A stretch of DNA of 64,000 bases, taken from positions 248,001 to 312,000 of the forward strand of contig WSUB01000017.1 in assembly GCA_019633425.1 (NCBI GenBank). Direction: 5' to 3'. The notes below the pieces were generated by a model, which did no database searches, was not told the origin of the DNA, and worked only from the letters and a program-made list of their open reading frames with translations. Source of the DNA: Tulasnella sp. 424 (taxonomy: Eukaryota; Basidiomycota; Agaricomycetes; Cantharellales; Tulasnellaceae). Of the stretch, positions 1-9,954 are shown one piece after another. Within the stretch, counting starts at the first letter, position 1. Each line of letters starts with the position of its first letter. The position numbers were made by a program, and so were the translations under genes.

Positions 1-60
1 AATGACTTTGGGGCACGATGTAAGTTGATTGCTGTCCGTTGTGGCGCCCCCTGACGATAC

Positions 61-1863
61 TCATTCCTCTTCCGAGCCCTCCCGCGACTCCGCTACCCAA
101 TTCGAGTTCGAACCTCCATCGCCGAATGAGGGCCACTCAGACTCGGGTGATCCCGGTCTGGACCACGATGGCCAACTGTCAATAGCCCCGAAGTGTACGG
201 TCTTGAAGCCGTAAAGTTCGCGAATCTCGTCCAAGCTATCCCACAGGAACTCCTTGTCCTGGTAATAGGATTGGATAAAGATAGAATCGGGTCGATGCGC
301 TTCAACTCCCGGTGTGTCAAACCGGGTTCTGATCATCTCCAGGACAGCTCCACCTTGGCCTAACCATCCATTGAAATCCACCCTCGACAGCCTTGGAAAG
401 GCCATCACGGTGGCTCCCGAAGCCGAAATGCATGGTGTTGCTAATATCTGTAGGAGTCTCCTCTCCACCCTGTCCCGAAGGTACGCATCATCTATCTTGA
501 CGGAAAGCAGTGTAACCGCCTCCGAGGCCTGGAAGGCGACAAGGTCATCCATCTGACTATCCTCATAGATGGAGACGTGTAGCTTGAATCCTTGTAGCGT
601 TACGCCCGGCCTGTCTTCGAGCGCGCTCTTTAACCAGCGCCAAACGATGCTCCGCGGTGTATAGCTGAGATCGACTTCGTATTTAAATTCACACCCAGGC
701 TCCTGGTTCACAGTAAGGCTTAGGTGGTGGCTCGAAAAGGCCGCTGTCAGATACCCCCTCGTGGTTTGGGGGTCGTGCGGGGATGAATGAGCCAAGATGT
801 CCAGTGGACTAGGCAACAAGCCCCGGAGGTCCTCAGGATCGACGGTCGACTCCGACTCTATGACTGTATGTAGAGTGAATTTTGTGCAGGAAGGAAAGCG
901 TATGTAACGTAGGATTTGAAGAGAGGGATGGTGGGGATGGTCGTCGACTTTGGTAGGGTCGGCGAGCGTCAGGTTCTTCAAGGTTAAATCCTTGAGATGT
1001 GATAGAACGATGGGAGCATTACTGTGCGTGAGAGATGTGGAGGAAGTGAATGTGCTTTCTTCCAGCCTAAGGGTCTCCAGGTGTTGGTTCTTCTGGATGA
1101 GGCGAAATATCAGGGAAATCTCGATGCCTCCGCAAAGGCCAATATCCAGGACGCGGAGTTGGCTAAGCTGAACCCCTCTCAATTCGATGTCTACCCACCT
1201 CCGGATACGTAGCTCCTCCCAAAATGACCACGATCCGCTGAAGGGACAGACGGGATCACGCGGCTCCCACCCCCATTTTGCCCATAGGACCATCCTCTTG
1301 AGCCAGGGGGCTCGAGAGGTGAAGTACTTTGCGAAGACCTCGTCCGTTGGGTTGCAGATTGATATAGATTCCAAGCGCTGGAGGTGAGGGAAGATTTTGT
1401 CAAGGAACGCCGACTGAGATCCATCCCTGTCCTTCCTTGAGTATTTCAGGTGGAGTGGCGCTTCTTTTGAGTTCTCTAAAGCTTTCGATATGAACCTCGG
1501 ATGATCCGATGAAGTTATATGCCCCCACAAAAAAGGAGTCCTATCAAGGAGAGCACGCCACCCCCATGAGACCGAGCGGAGGATAACCATCGTCCGGACG
1601 TATCTCCGTGCTCTGTTACCAGAGGAGGTGATAAGAGTGAAGCGGAATATGAGCTGGAGCAGCTCTGGGGGAAGTTTGGATATGGGGACGCAAGTGTTCC
1701 TTTGGCGCAGGCGAGTGGCGATTCTACGACGAAGTTCCGCTCTAAGCCCGGTTTCAAACTTGCGAAGGTTCTTTAAAATTGCGTCTCCATATTGATAGTT
1801 ATATTCAGCTCTATGTTAAAAGCCAAATATCAGCCGCGTTCTGTGCCTAACACTCTAGACCAT
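61..1863 (-). pseudogene. F-box protein, array copy 1 (5' end broken)
   Basis: This is a close relative of the intact F-box genes at 2535-4403 and 7224-9050. The open frame from the ATG at 1590 down to TGA at 61-63 encodes 509 residues of the conserved C-terminal region. The F-box itself (KLPPELLQLIF) lies upstream in the same frame, but no in-frame ATG precedes it. The codon matching residue 3 of the family is TAG (1855-1857), and a second stop, TAA, sits at 1816-1818. Translation from 1590 would give a protein without an F-box, so I call it a pseudogene. A functional transcript would need an upstream exon that I cannot see. The C-terminus is acidic and ends in SEEE. Confidence 0.75.
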
Positions 1864-2534
1864 TTACCCAGATTCGTCGGACACCCAAACGTTCTGAAAT
1901 GAGCTGATGAAATCGTCCGCACACCTATCGACTAGTTGTGGCAGGCTTTGCATGATCTATGAGCAATGGAATATGTTTATGAGCTTCCCGGATGTCGAGT
2001 CACCGCGTGTGTGTGCGTAAGCAACCTGGGAGATTTGTATAATTAGGCTCACGAGATCCCTGTTCGGTTCCGATTACTTGCGAAGCACGTGTAGGCTTGC
2101 ACAACTACACTGTTCTGAAAGCTCGGGGGAAGAGCCCTGTAGAATGTACATCTGCGCGAGCTATTAATCGGAGATGAGAACCAAAGAAAGACAAACAGAA
2201 AGGAAAGGAAAGGTACACAAGCGGTGATCCGGTCCAGAAGACGGCGGCAATGTGTGAGAAATCGCAGAACGTGTTCGGGATGGTTATACAGAAGTTTTAA
2301 AGTCAAAGGGATAGTTGAAATTCGTTTTCCTTTTGTGCGCTCTTGTGGTGTGCGTGGGGTCATTAGGAGTCTCGGTACCTTTGAGGTCGCTCAGGCGTTT
2401 CGCAGTGAGCGAGCTTCCGACTATTATAACAGATTTTGTCACACCTAGCTCGCTATAACCGAGACTTGATGTACACCGAAAGACTCGGGAACCAACATAC
2501 AGTACACCGCAGTGACTTAGGGACACTATGAGAC
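1864..2534. repeat. Duplicated inter-unit flank carrying a deletion scar
   Basis: No gene is seen here. Positions 1864-2280 match the upstream flanks of F-box copies 2 (4404-4850) and 4 (11815-12240), including the shared tracts GATGAAATCG and TTGTGGCAGGC. Near 2281 the sequence jumps from GTTCGGGATG, found upstream of the bZIP pseudogene at 4841-4850, straight to GAAGTTTTAAA, found after that pseudogene at 6909. The whole bZIP remnant is therefore missing from this unit. Positions 2340-2534 match the 3' flanks of the other units (GTTTCG.AGTGAGCGAGCTTC). Confidence 0.7.
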
Positions 2535-4403
2535 TTAACTGTCGTCCGTTTCAGCACTCGATAACGATCCTTCTTCCTCTTCCCAAACCCCGTGCAATTC
2601 CGCTTCCGGATCCAAGTTCCAGTCATCTTCGCCCGTGACGCTCGAACCTTCATCGTCGAATGGGGGCCACACAGACTCGGGTGATCCCGGTCTGGGCGAC
2701 GACGATGGCCAACTGTCAATAGCCCCGAAGTGTATGGCAGTGGAGCCGCCGAGTTCGCAAATCTCGTCCAAGCTATCCCACCAAAACTCCCTGTGCCGGT
2801 GACCGGAATTGACAGTAATAAATTCGGGTCGATGCGCTTCAACTCCCGGTGTGCCAAACCGACTTTTGATCATCTCCAGGACGGCTTCACCTCGGAATTC
2901 CCATCCATCGACTTCCATGCCCAGCAGCCTTGGAAAGGCCATCACGGTGATTCCCGAAGCCGAAGTGTATGGCGTTGCTAATATTTGTAGGAGTCTCCTC
3001 ACGACCCCTTCCCCAAGGCCCCCATCACCTATCTCGACGGAGAGCAGCGTAACCGCCTCCGAGGCCTGGAAGGCAACAAGGTCATCCATCTGACTATACT
3101 CATAGATGTAGACGTGTAACTTGAATCCTTGTAGCGTTACCCCCGGCCTGTCTTCGAGCGCGCTCTTTAACCAGCGCCTACTGATGCTCCGTGGGGTCCT
3201 GTCGAGCTTGACTTCGTATGTGAAATTACCCCCAGGCTCCTGGGCCATAGTGAGGGTTAGGCCATCTTCCGAAAAGGCCGCTGTCAGATACCCTCTCGGC
3301 TTTTGGGATGTTTGAAGGTCGTTCGAGGATGGATGAGCCAATATGTCCAGTGGACTGGGCAACAAGCCCCGGAGGTCCTCAGGATCGATGGTTGACTCCC
3401 GCTCTATGGATGTACGTAGGGTGAATTTGGTGCAGGAAGGAAAGCGTATGTGACGCAGGATGACGAGAGTGGGATGTTGGGGACGGTTGTGGACATTGCT
3501 GGAGTCGGCAAACGCCAGCCTGCTCAAGGTTAAATCATTGAGATGTGATAGAACGACGGGAATATTACTCTGCATGAGAGATGTGGAGGAAGTGAATGTG
3601 ATGTTTCGCAGCCCAAGGATCTCCAGGTGTTGGTTCTCCTGAATGAGGCGAAATATTACGGAAATCTCGAGGCTTCCGCAGAAGCTAATATCCACCACCC
3701 GCAGTTGGCCGAACTGAACCTCTTTCCAATCAATACCTCCCCACTGCCGGATACGTAGCTCCTCCGAAGACGTCCACGATCCGCTGAAGGGACGGATGAG
3801 ACGATGCAGCTCGGCCTCGCTCCTTTTCCGCAGGGCCATCCTCTTGAGCAAGGGGGCTCTGGAGGTAAAGTACTTTGCGAAGACCTCGTGCGTCGGGTCG
3901 TAGATTGCTATAGATTCCACGCGGTGGAGGTGATGGAGCATTTTGTCAAGGAGCTGAGACCCATTCTCCCCATTCCTTGAGTATTTCAGGTGAAGCGGCG
4001 CCTCTTTTGAGTTCTCGAAAGCCTTTGATATGAACTCCGAACGATCCGAGGAAGTTATATGCCCCCACAGAAAGGGACTCCTGTCAAGGAGGGCACGCCA
4101 CCCCCATGAGACCGAGCGGAGGATGAACATCGTCCGGATATATCCGCGTACTCTGTCACCAGAGGAGGTGATAAGATTGAAGCGGAATATGAGCTGGAGC
4201 AGCTCTTGGGGAAGTTTGGATATGGGCAGGCAAGTGTTCCTTTGGCGCAGGCGAGTGGCGATTCTACGACGAAGTTCCTCTCTAAGCCCGGTTTCGAAGT
4301 CGCCAAGGTTCTTTAAAATCGCCTCTCCATATTCATGTTCATGTTCAGCTCTATGTGATAATCCAAATATCAGCCGCGTTCTGTGCCCAACACCCTGGAC
4401 CAT
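2535..4403 (-). CDS. F-box protein, array copy 2 (intact)
   Basis: A single-exon gene of 622 residues. A cyclin-like F-box lies at about residues 63-105 (KLPQELLQLIF, then VSWGWRALL and SPFLWGHI), the usual skeleton of basidiomycete F-box proteins. F-box proteins normally bind Skp1 and bring substrates to an SCF ubiquitin ligase, so a nuclear or cytosolic adaptor role is inferred. The remaining residues form irregular leucine-containing segments that resemble degenerate LRRs but match no canonical repeat. The tail is very acidic (EEEEGSLSSAETDDS). The ATG at 4403 is the family start. Codon 3 is CAG, where copies 3 and 5 have TGG and copies 1 and 4 have TAG. It belongs to a five-copy array on the minus strand, and no substrate can be named. 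Confidence 0.85.
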   Translation of the reverse strand: MVQGVGHRTRLIFGLSHRAEHEHEYGEAILKNLGDFETGLREELRRRIATRLRQRNTCLPISKLPQELLQLIFRFNLITSSGDRVRGYIRTMFILRSVSWGWRALLDRSPFLWGHITSSDRSEFISKAFENSKEAPLHLKYSRNGENGSQLLDKMLHHLHRVESIAIYDPTHEVFAKYFTSRAPLLKRMALRKRSEAELHRLIRPFSGSWTSSEELRIRQWGGIDWKEVQFGQLRVVDISFCGSLEISVIFRLIQENQHLEILGLRNITFTSSTSLMQSNIPVVLSHLNDLTLSRLAFADSSNVHNRPQHPTLVILRHIRFPSCTKFTLRTSIERESTIDPEDLRGLLPSPLDILAHPSSNDLQTSQKPRGYLTAAFSEDGLTLTMAQEPGGNFTYEVKLDRTPRSISRRWLKSALEDRPGVTLQGFKLHVYIYEYSQMDDLVAFQASEAVTLLSVEIGDGGLGEGVVRRLLQILATPYTSASGITVMAFPRLLGMEVDGWEFRGEAVLEMIKSRFGTPGVEAHRPEFITVNSGHRHREFWWDSLDEICELGGSTAIHFGAIDSWPSSSPRPGSPESVWPPFDDEGSSVTGEDDWNLDPEAELHGVWEEEEGSLSSAETDDS

Positions 4404-5159
4404 TTACCCAGGTTGGTCCCAATCGTGATGAAACGAATGGATGAAATCGGCCGCACACCTATCGATTAGTTGTGGCAGGCCTTGCATGATCTATGAGTAA
4501 TGGAATATGTTCGTGAGCTTCCCGGATGCCGAGTCACCGGGTGTCCGTAAGTAACCTGGAAGATTTGTGTAATTAGACTCACGAGATCCCTGTTCGGTTC
4601 CGATTACTTGCGAGGCACGCGTACGCTGAGTGGCACAAATACACTGTTTTGAAAGCTCCGGGGGGGGGGGGGGCGAAGAAGGGCCCGGTATAAACGACAG
4701 CGGCTAGCTACTTATCAGAGATGAGAACCAAAGAAAGACAAACTGAAACGCAAGGAAAAGTACACGAGGGGGGAGCGATACTGTTCCGGTTCCTGGACAC
4801 GGCGGCAATGTGTGAGAAACCGCAAAACGTGTTCGGGATGCTTCCAAAGCCGAAAGAAGATGCGATCATTCCCGGCTACAATGTCCTAATATATTTTTCG
4901 AATTCAAACATTACCTGGACTCGGGCGGTCATTTCCCGCACATCCGCCGCGTGTTCGGATTCCGGACATTACTGACCTCCCCTTGTGTTACTAAGACTTT
5001 TGGTTGGTTCGGGAGCGGTTGAGCGTCAGCCGATATGAGGGCATTCGTGAGTTGCGCCAGCGATTCTGCGGAAAGGATTGAAATAAAGGAGCGGGGGTTA
5101 CATCGGGCCCGCGTAAGGGGTCTTGAACCCTTACATACGCCCCGACGGTGAGGTACCGA
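4404..5159. repeat. Duplicated upstream flank of F-box copy 2
   Basis: This stretch holds no gene. It is shared with 1864-2280 and 11815-12540, and presumably includes the promoter of copy 2. Its 3' half (about 4990-5160) is shared with 12380-12560 and leads into the bZIP pseudogene. It contains a 14-base G run that is shorter or interrupted in the sister copies. Confidence 0.65.
4660..4673 (+). repeat. Poly-G tract, 14 bases
   Basis: An uninterrupted G run about 260 bases upstream of the ATG of F-box copy 2. The matching sites are GCTCGGGGGA near 2130 and CTTGGGGGGTGGG near 12080, so the tract has expanded in this unit only. Long homopolymers are length-unstable and prone to sequencing error. 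Confidence 0.9.
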
Positions 5160-6389
5160 GGGGACACCCTAACGTGCAATTGCCCCTCCTCCAACACCGT
5201 CATCAGCACAGCCCAGTCCATCCTCCATCCCTCCCCATTCTCAAACCTCGCGTCCATCAACATCTTCCGACGGCATCTCACCCATCCCCACGTGGAGTGG
5301 GGACCCTTCTCCCATCGACGACACAAACTCGCCCACTTTGAACGACGGAGAGGAATGGAACCCTCCTTCCTCCTCGCCGACTTCCCAGTTCTTCGCTGCT
5401 CCAGCTGCTGCTGCTAAAACCGCTTCGTCCCGTCGGTAGCGTCAGGGGCTGAGAGTCTACTTTGGACGGCGATGGCCCCATCACTCGCGCAAGCAGCCAC
5501 TCTCACTCCCGTTCGTGTTCCGCCAAACGTTCCACATCTTCGTCCACCTCTGCTGATCATGGAGGCGACGAGCTCACCATGTCCAACTTGTCAATTCAAA
5601 ACGGTACCACGTCCCTCAGCGCGTTGATATCCCGCCCTTCCTCCCCTCAAGCCTCCGTCGCAGGTGCATCAGCTCACACCACCAAGCCCTCAGCCCCAGC
5701 TCGCAAAAAGACCCGCACAAACTCTTCCTCGCGATCTTCCATCTCTTCCATCGATGCCTTGATCTCGGAGGCCATTGGGTGCGAGTAATAACAACAACGC
5801 CGCTGACCGACTTGTCCCAACAGGTCATCGTCGCAACATCACATCCGCGTCCCTCGTCCCCATGACGCACCCACGCAGGTCCGAAACTACCTTACGCCTT
5901 CTTCGACTTCCAAAGAGGAGATCCCAAGCGCGTTTGTCGCTCGCAGGAACAAGTTGAAGGCGAAAGAGGCTGCCGTCACCAAGGCACCCGCTCCCGGCCC
6001 TTCCACTGCCGGCCGCAAACGCACTCGCGACGAAGCTGGAGGCGACGAGGTCTATCAACTCCAAGATTACGATACGCCCATGAGCGGCGGCAACAACAAC
6101 AACGCTGCTTCTCCCTCTACGACTCCCTCGTCCCCCACCGGCAACCCTGTCACAGCGTAACTGGCGAGCGAATCTTCGAGCCTCCTCAGCGCCATCGAAG
6201 CCAAGCGTCGCCAAAACACTCTCGCTGCCAGACGAAGTCGTCAGCACAAGCTCGACTACGTGCGGAACTTGGAGGAACTCGTCTTTGCGTTGACGACGGA
6301 GAGGGAGGGATTCGTGGAAGGCCAGGGCCGAAAGTGCGGAGAAGATCCTCGGATATCGTCCTGACGAGGATGAGATGGACGAGGCGTAA
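5160..6389 (+). pseudogene. GCN4/CPC1-like bZIP transcription factor, decayed
   Basis: The coding remnant of a general amino-acid-control type bZIP factor. A Ser/Pro-rich part containing WSGDPSP.DD.NSPTLNDGEEW lies at about 5200-5436. A Ser/Thr-rich part lies at 5462-5770. A probable intron (GTGCGAG...CCAACAG) follows at about 5773-5823. After it come a DAPTQ..NYLTPSSTSK segment and the bZIP at about 6199-6306, with basic region KRRQNTLAARRSRQ and a short leucine zipper. The original C-terminus, ending DEDEMDEA, closes at TAA 6387-6389. Lesions are a TAG at 5437-5439, a frame change near 5861, a TAA at 6158-6160 just before the bZIP, a frame change near 6320, and no visible start codon. Family members bind TGACTC-type sites and activate amino-acid biosynthesis genes. 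This copy cannot make an intact factor. Confidence 0.75.
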
Positions 6390-7223
6390 AAGCCCCTCAT
6401 AACATCCAGTTGAGCCACTTCCTCGGCTGTTCCACGTACCCCAGTCCCGTTGTCGCTTTTTCTTTCGTTCTGCGTTTCCCGCGCGCCTTTTTGTATTATC
6501 GCCCCTCATCGACCAAAAGAAAAGGGGCCTTTGCTGGCATTCATTTTCATTGGTTCCAGATCCCCCTTCTTGACCTGCACCTCTCCTGCAGTACACTGTG
6601 TCATTGGAGCTTCAACACCCCCTTTTTAAGCCTCCTACCTGTTCTTCCCCGTCGACTCAACTTCGACGACCTCTCGCGTCTTCCTGGTTTTTTTTTTCTG
6701 CTTAATTATTCCGATCATAGTCCCTGTTACATCGGCGGGTTTTCTTTCTTCTTTTATTCTCCTTCTATCTCTCTCTCCTCTCTATGTCTTCTCTTTCTAT
6801 TCTTGTATCTCTCTCTGTGTTTCTTCCTTTCATGTGCACCGTCCATGCTCGGCTTGCTCAGGGTATCGCCCTGTGTCAACCCCCGTTTGATCAACCTTGG
6901 TAGTTGCAGAAGTTTTAAAATCAAATGAAATATGAAAGCCTTTATTCTGTTGTTGGTCGTTCGTGCGCTGTGCGTTGGGGTCGTTGGGCTAAACCGAACC
7001 GGGGGAAGCCTGTCTCGGTACCTTGATGACACTTAGGCGTTTCGCGCACCAGCGTATGAACCGAGTGAGCTTCTGGATAGTATAACAAACTTTGTTGCAC
7101 CTATCTCGCTGTGGCACAAAAGTATAGGGAATTAAAAATACTGCAGTGACTAATGGGGATGGACACTGTAGAGCGGGTCGTCCGTTTTATAGTAACGCAC
7201 ACTAACAATATTCATTCCTCTTC
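6390..7223. other. Former 3' UTR of the bZIP copy plus shared F-box tail flank
   Basis: No gene is supported. Positions 6390-6900 follow the bZIP stop and include T-rich and CT-rich tracts (about 6690-6820, TCTCTCTCTCC). The same sequence, slightly changed, is at 12620-13110, where it follows a deleted bZIP. Positions 6906-7223 match the 3' flanks of the other F-box units. The open frame at 6410-6928 is a low-complexity artefact of this UTR-like DNA. Confidence 0.55.
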
Positions 7224-9050
7224 TCATTCCCAGTCCGATTCATCTCCACCCGTGAAGTCCATATCTTCATCTTCATTCTCGTCTAAAGGGGGCCACCGGG
7301 ACTCCGGTGACCTCGGTCTGCCAGGCAACCATGGCCACAAATTCGTGGCCCCAAAGTGTACGGCTTTGACGGAGTGGATCCAGCCAACCCCCGAGGGGTC
7401 CCACCCAGTATACAGCCGAAATTCAGCCTTCTCGTCGTCACTGTATTTGACGACGATAACATCGGGTCGATGGACGTCAACTCCTGGTGTGAGGAACCGC
7501 TTTTGTACCATCTCCAAGACAGCTTTCCCCTGGACTTTCCATCCGTACGTTGTTACAGCCGAGAGCCTGGGGAATGGCATCGCGGTGGTTCCTGAAGCCA
7601 AAGTGTACGGGGTCGCCAACATCTGTAGGATCCTCACCTCGATCTCTTCGCCAAGGGGCCCACCGCCAATCCCGAAGGAAAGCAGAGTAACCGCCTCCGA
7701 GTCCTGAAAGGCGACGAGCTCGTCCAGATGGCTATGCTCCTTGATGCGAATGTGTAACGAGAATTCCTGTAGCGTTACCCCGGGCCTGTCCCCAAGCGCG
7801 CTCTGCAACCAGCTCCTAGTAATACTCCGCGAGGCAGATTCTAGCGTAACACGGTACTCCAATCCATACCCGGGTCCCCGATCCACATCAAGAGTGAGGT
7901 CGTGGTCCGAGATATTCGCGCTCAAATACCCCATCGCCGGTTGCGCTGCCTGGGGGTCGTTTGGAGATGGATGAGCCAGTAAGTCGAGCGGACTGGGCAA
8001 CAAGCTCCGGAGCTCCTCTGGATCGATAGCCGAGTCCGATTCTATGAATGCACTGACGGTGAATTTGGTGCAGGAAGGAAAGCGTATGTGTCGCAGGATG
8101 TGGAAAGCGGGATCGTGAGGATGGTTGTCAACGTTGCTGGGGTTGGCAAACGTCAGGCCACTCAAGATCAGGTCCTTGAGATGTGATAGAACGATGGGGG
8201 TATTACTATGAGTGAGGGGTGTGGAGGAAGTAAATGTGATCCATGTCAGCCTAAGGATCTCCAGGTGTTGATTCTCGAGGATGATGCGGAATATCAGGGA
8301 AACCTCGAGCATTCCGCAAGAGTAAAGATCCACGACGCGCAGTCGGCAGCCAAACTGAACCTCTCTCCAATCAATATCTCCCCTCCGGCCAATACGTAGC
8401 TCCTCCAAAGATGTCCACAATCTGCCGAAGAGGGATACAGGGTCGAACCACTCCCACTCACGGCGTGTTGATAGGACCATCCTTTTGAGCAAGGGAGCTC
8501 TGGAGGTGAAGTACTTTGTGAGTACCTTGTGCGTCGGGTTGTGAATTGATATGGATTCCCAGCGGTGAAGGTGAGGGAACACTTTGTCAAGGAACGCCGG
8601 CTGAGATTCACCCCTCCAATTGCTTGCGTATCTCAGGTGTAGGGGGGCCTCTTTCGAGTTCTCTAAAGCCTTTGATATGAACTCCGGATGATCCGATGAA
8701 GTTATATGGCCCCACAAAAAAGGACTCCTATCGAGGAGAGCACGCCACCCCCAGGAGACCGAGCGGAGGGTGACAAACTTCCAGACATATTTGTATGCTC
8801 TGCTACCAGAGGAAGTGACGAGATTGAAGCTGAATATGAGCTGGAGCAGCTCTGGGGGAAGTTTGGATATGGGCACGCAAGCGTTCCTTTGGCGCAAGCG
8901 AGTAGCGATTCTGCGGCGAACTTCAGCTCTGAAACTGGTTTCAAAGGCGTCTAGGTTTTGTAAAATCGCTTCTCCATATTGATGGCCGTATTCAGGTCTA
9001 TTTGAAAATCCAGATATCAGCCGCATTCTGTGCCCAACACCCCAGACCAT
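7224..9050 (-). CDS. F-box protein, array copy 3 (intact)
   Basis: A single-exon gene of 608 residues, with the F-box at about residues 63-105 (KLPPELLQLIF, VSWGWRALL, SPFLWGHI). It starts at the ATG at 9050, giving MVWGVGH; the Trp at position 3 is probably the ancestral state. The body follows copy 2 in order but is the most divergent of copies 1-5. The stretch after APLLKRM differs in nearly every residue among copies. The C-terminus is acidic (DENEDEDMDFTGGDESDWE). The upstream flank (9051-9350) is a different type from those of copies 1, 2 and 4 but matches that of copy 5 (15253-15540). The predicted role is a Skp1-binding SCF adaptor with unknown substrate. Confidence 0.85.
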   Translation of the reverse strand: MVWGVGHRMRLISGFSNRPEYGHQYGEAILQNLDAFETSFRAEVRRRIATRLRQRNACVPISKLPPELLQLIFSFNLVTSSGSRAYKYVWKFVTLRSVSWGWRALLDRSPFLWGHITSSDHPEFISKALENSKEAPLHLRYASNWRGESQPAFLDKVFPHLHRWESISIHNPTHKVLTKYFTSRAPLLKRMVLSTRREWEWFDPVSLFGRLWTSLEELRIGRRGDIDWREVQFGCRLRVVDLYSCGMLEVSLIFRIILENQHLEILRLTWITFTSSTPLTHSNTPIVLSHLKDLILSGLTFANPSNVDNHPHDPAFHILRHIRFPSCTKFTVSAFIESDSAIDPEELRSLLPSPLDLLAHPSPNDPQAAQPAMGYLSANISDHDLTLDVDRGPGYGLEYRVTLESASRSITRSWLQSALGDRPGVTLQEFSLHIRIKEHSHLDELVAFQDSEAVTLLSFGIGGGPLGEEIEVRILQMLATPYTLASGTTAMPFPRLSAVTTYGWKVQGKAVLEMVQKRFLTPGVDVHRPDVIVVKYSDDEKAEFRLYTGWDPSGVGWIHSVKAVHFGATNLWPWLPGRPRSPESRWPPLDENEDEDMDFTGGDESDWE

Positions 9051-9479
9051 TTACCCAGATTCGTCGGACACCCAATCGTGACGAAACGAACTGATGAAAT
9101 CGTCTGCACACCTATCAACTAGTTGTGGGAGGCCTTGCATGATCTTTGAATACTGGAAGGCGGAAGAGATTTACTTGGGTGTCGAGTCAGGGGGTGTGCG
9201 TAAGAAGAAACCTCATGGGACAATGGGGGATAGGGTCACGTGCGTCGGATTATCTGGGACAGACGATTCTACGGCAACACGTCTCGACAGCGAGAATGCT
9301 TTGGCAGCTGAATCTCATGTCTGAAAATTCCGGTCGCTCGACTCGGATGGTTCGCTAACCCACGACGCTTTGAACAATATCGCATTTCATATCATATAGT
9401 AGACAGCTGCAGATGCCCCTCGAGTCTAGTTACAATATATTCTCCACTCATTATGTTTCAGCCCAACGACCGAGAGTAA
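9051..9479. repeat. Type-B upstream flank of F-box copy 3
   Basis: No gene is seen. Positions 9090-9330 align with 15290-15520 (shared GATAGGGTCACGTG and GGCAACACGTCTCGACAG), showing that copies 3 and 5 form a subgroup. Both carry CACGTG E-box-like hexamers inside or near this block. Positions 9350-9479 show nothing recognisable. Confidence 0.6.
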
Positions 9480-9720
9480 GAGCTAGTAGGTTTGGTGCGT
9501 AACGTCGTGGGGGCGTGTTATCAAGAAAGCATATGCTTTCGACGAAGTCCATGTTGCGTATTCCATCCAAATTCGGGTATGTGTAGATCTCCTTCCCTGT
9601 CCCGCAGTCAACTGTGATAATTTCGGGCCTATCGATATCATGCGGACTCCAGATGTGCTGAACCGCTTTTCAATCATTTCAAAAAGCGCTTCGCCGCGGG
9701 AGGTCCACGAGATGGCCTAG
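9480..9720 (-). pseudogene. C-terminal fragment of an F-box gene
   Basis: Reading on the minus strand, one frame gives GEALFEMIEKRFSTSGV. After a frame change the next frame gives RPEIITVDCGTG and then PNLDGIRNMDFVES. These blocks match, in order, the last 60 or so residues of the F-box protein at 20235-21881 (EAVIEMIRKRFSTPGI, QPEIIIIDSRNGK, PDLDGIREIDLF). They match copies 1-5 less well. At least one frameshift is present and the rest of the gene is missing. Confidence 0.7.
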
Positions 9721-9954
9721 ATGGTTAGGTCAGGTTGGATAGCTGGTTCGTTGGGAGTCTCGCTACCTTGATGTCACTCAGGCGTTTCGTAGTGAGCGAG
9801 CTTCCGGCCAGTATAACAGATTTGGGCACACCTAGCCCTGCTATAACCTAGACTTGAGCCACACAGAAGGACTCAGGAACCAAAATACATTTACACCACA
9901 GTGACATATAGGGACACTGCGTAACTTGATTGCGTCAGCGCCCCCTGACGATAC
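9721..9954. repeat. Shared 3' flank of F-box copy 4
   Basis: This matches the 3' flanks at 2340-2534, 6970-7223 and 13171-13372, with the common core GAGCGAGCTTCCG and CACACCTAG. It is probably part of the duplicated unit and may hold the 3' end of the F-box transcript. Confidence 0.55.

Noticed and set aside
6410..6928. 172-codon plus-strand frame rich in Phe, Leu and Ser
   Set aside because: It translates a T/CT-rich former 3' UTR that is also present, frame-broken, at 12620-13110.
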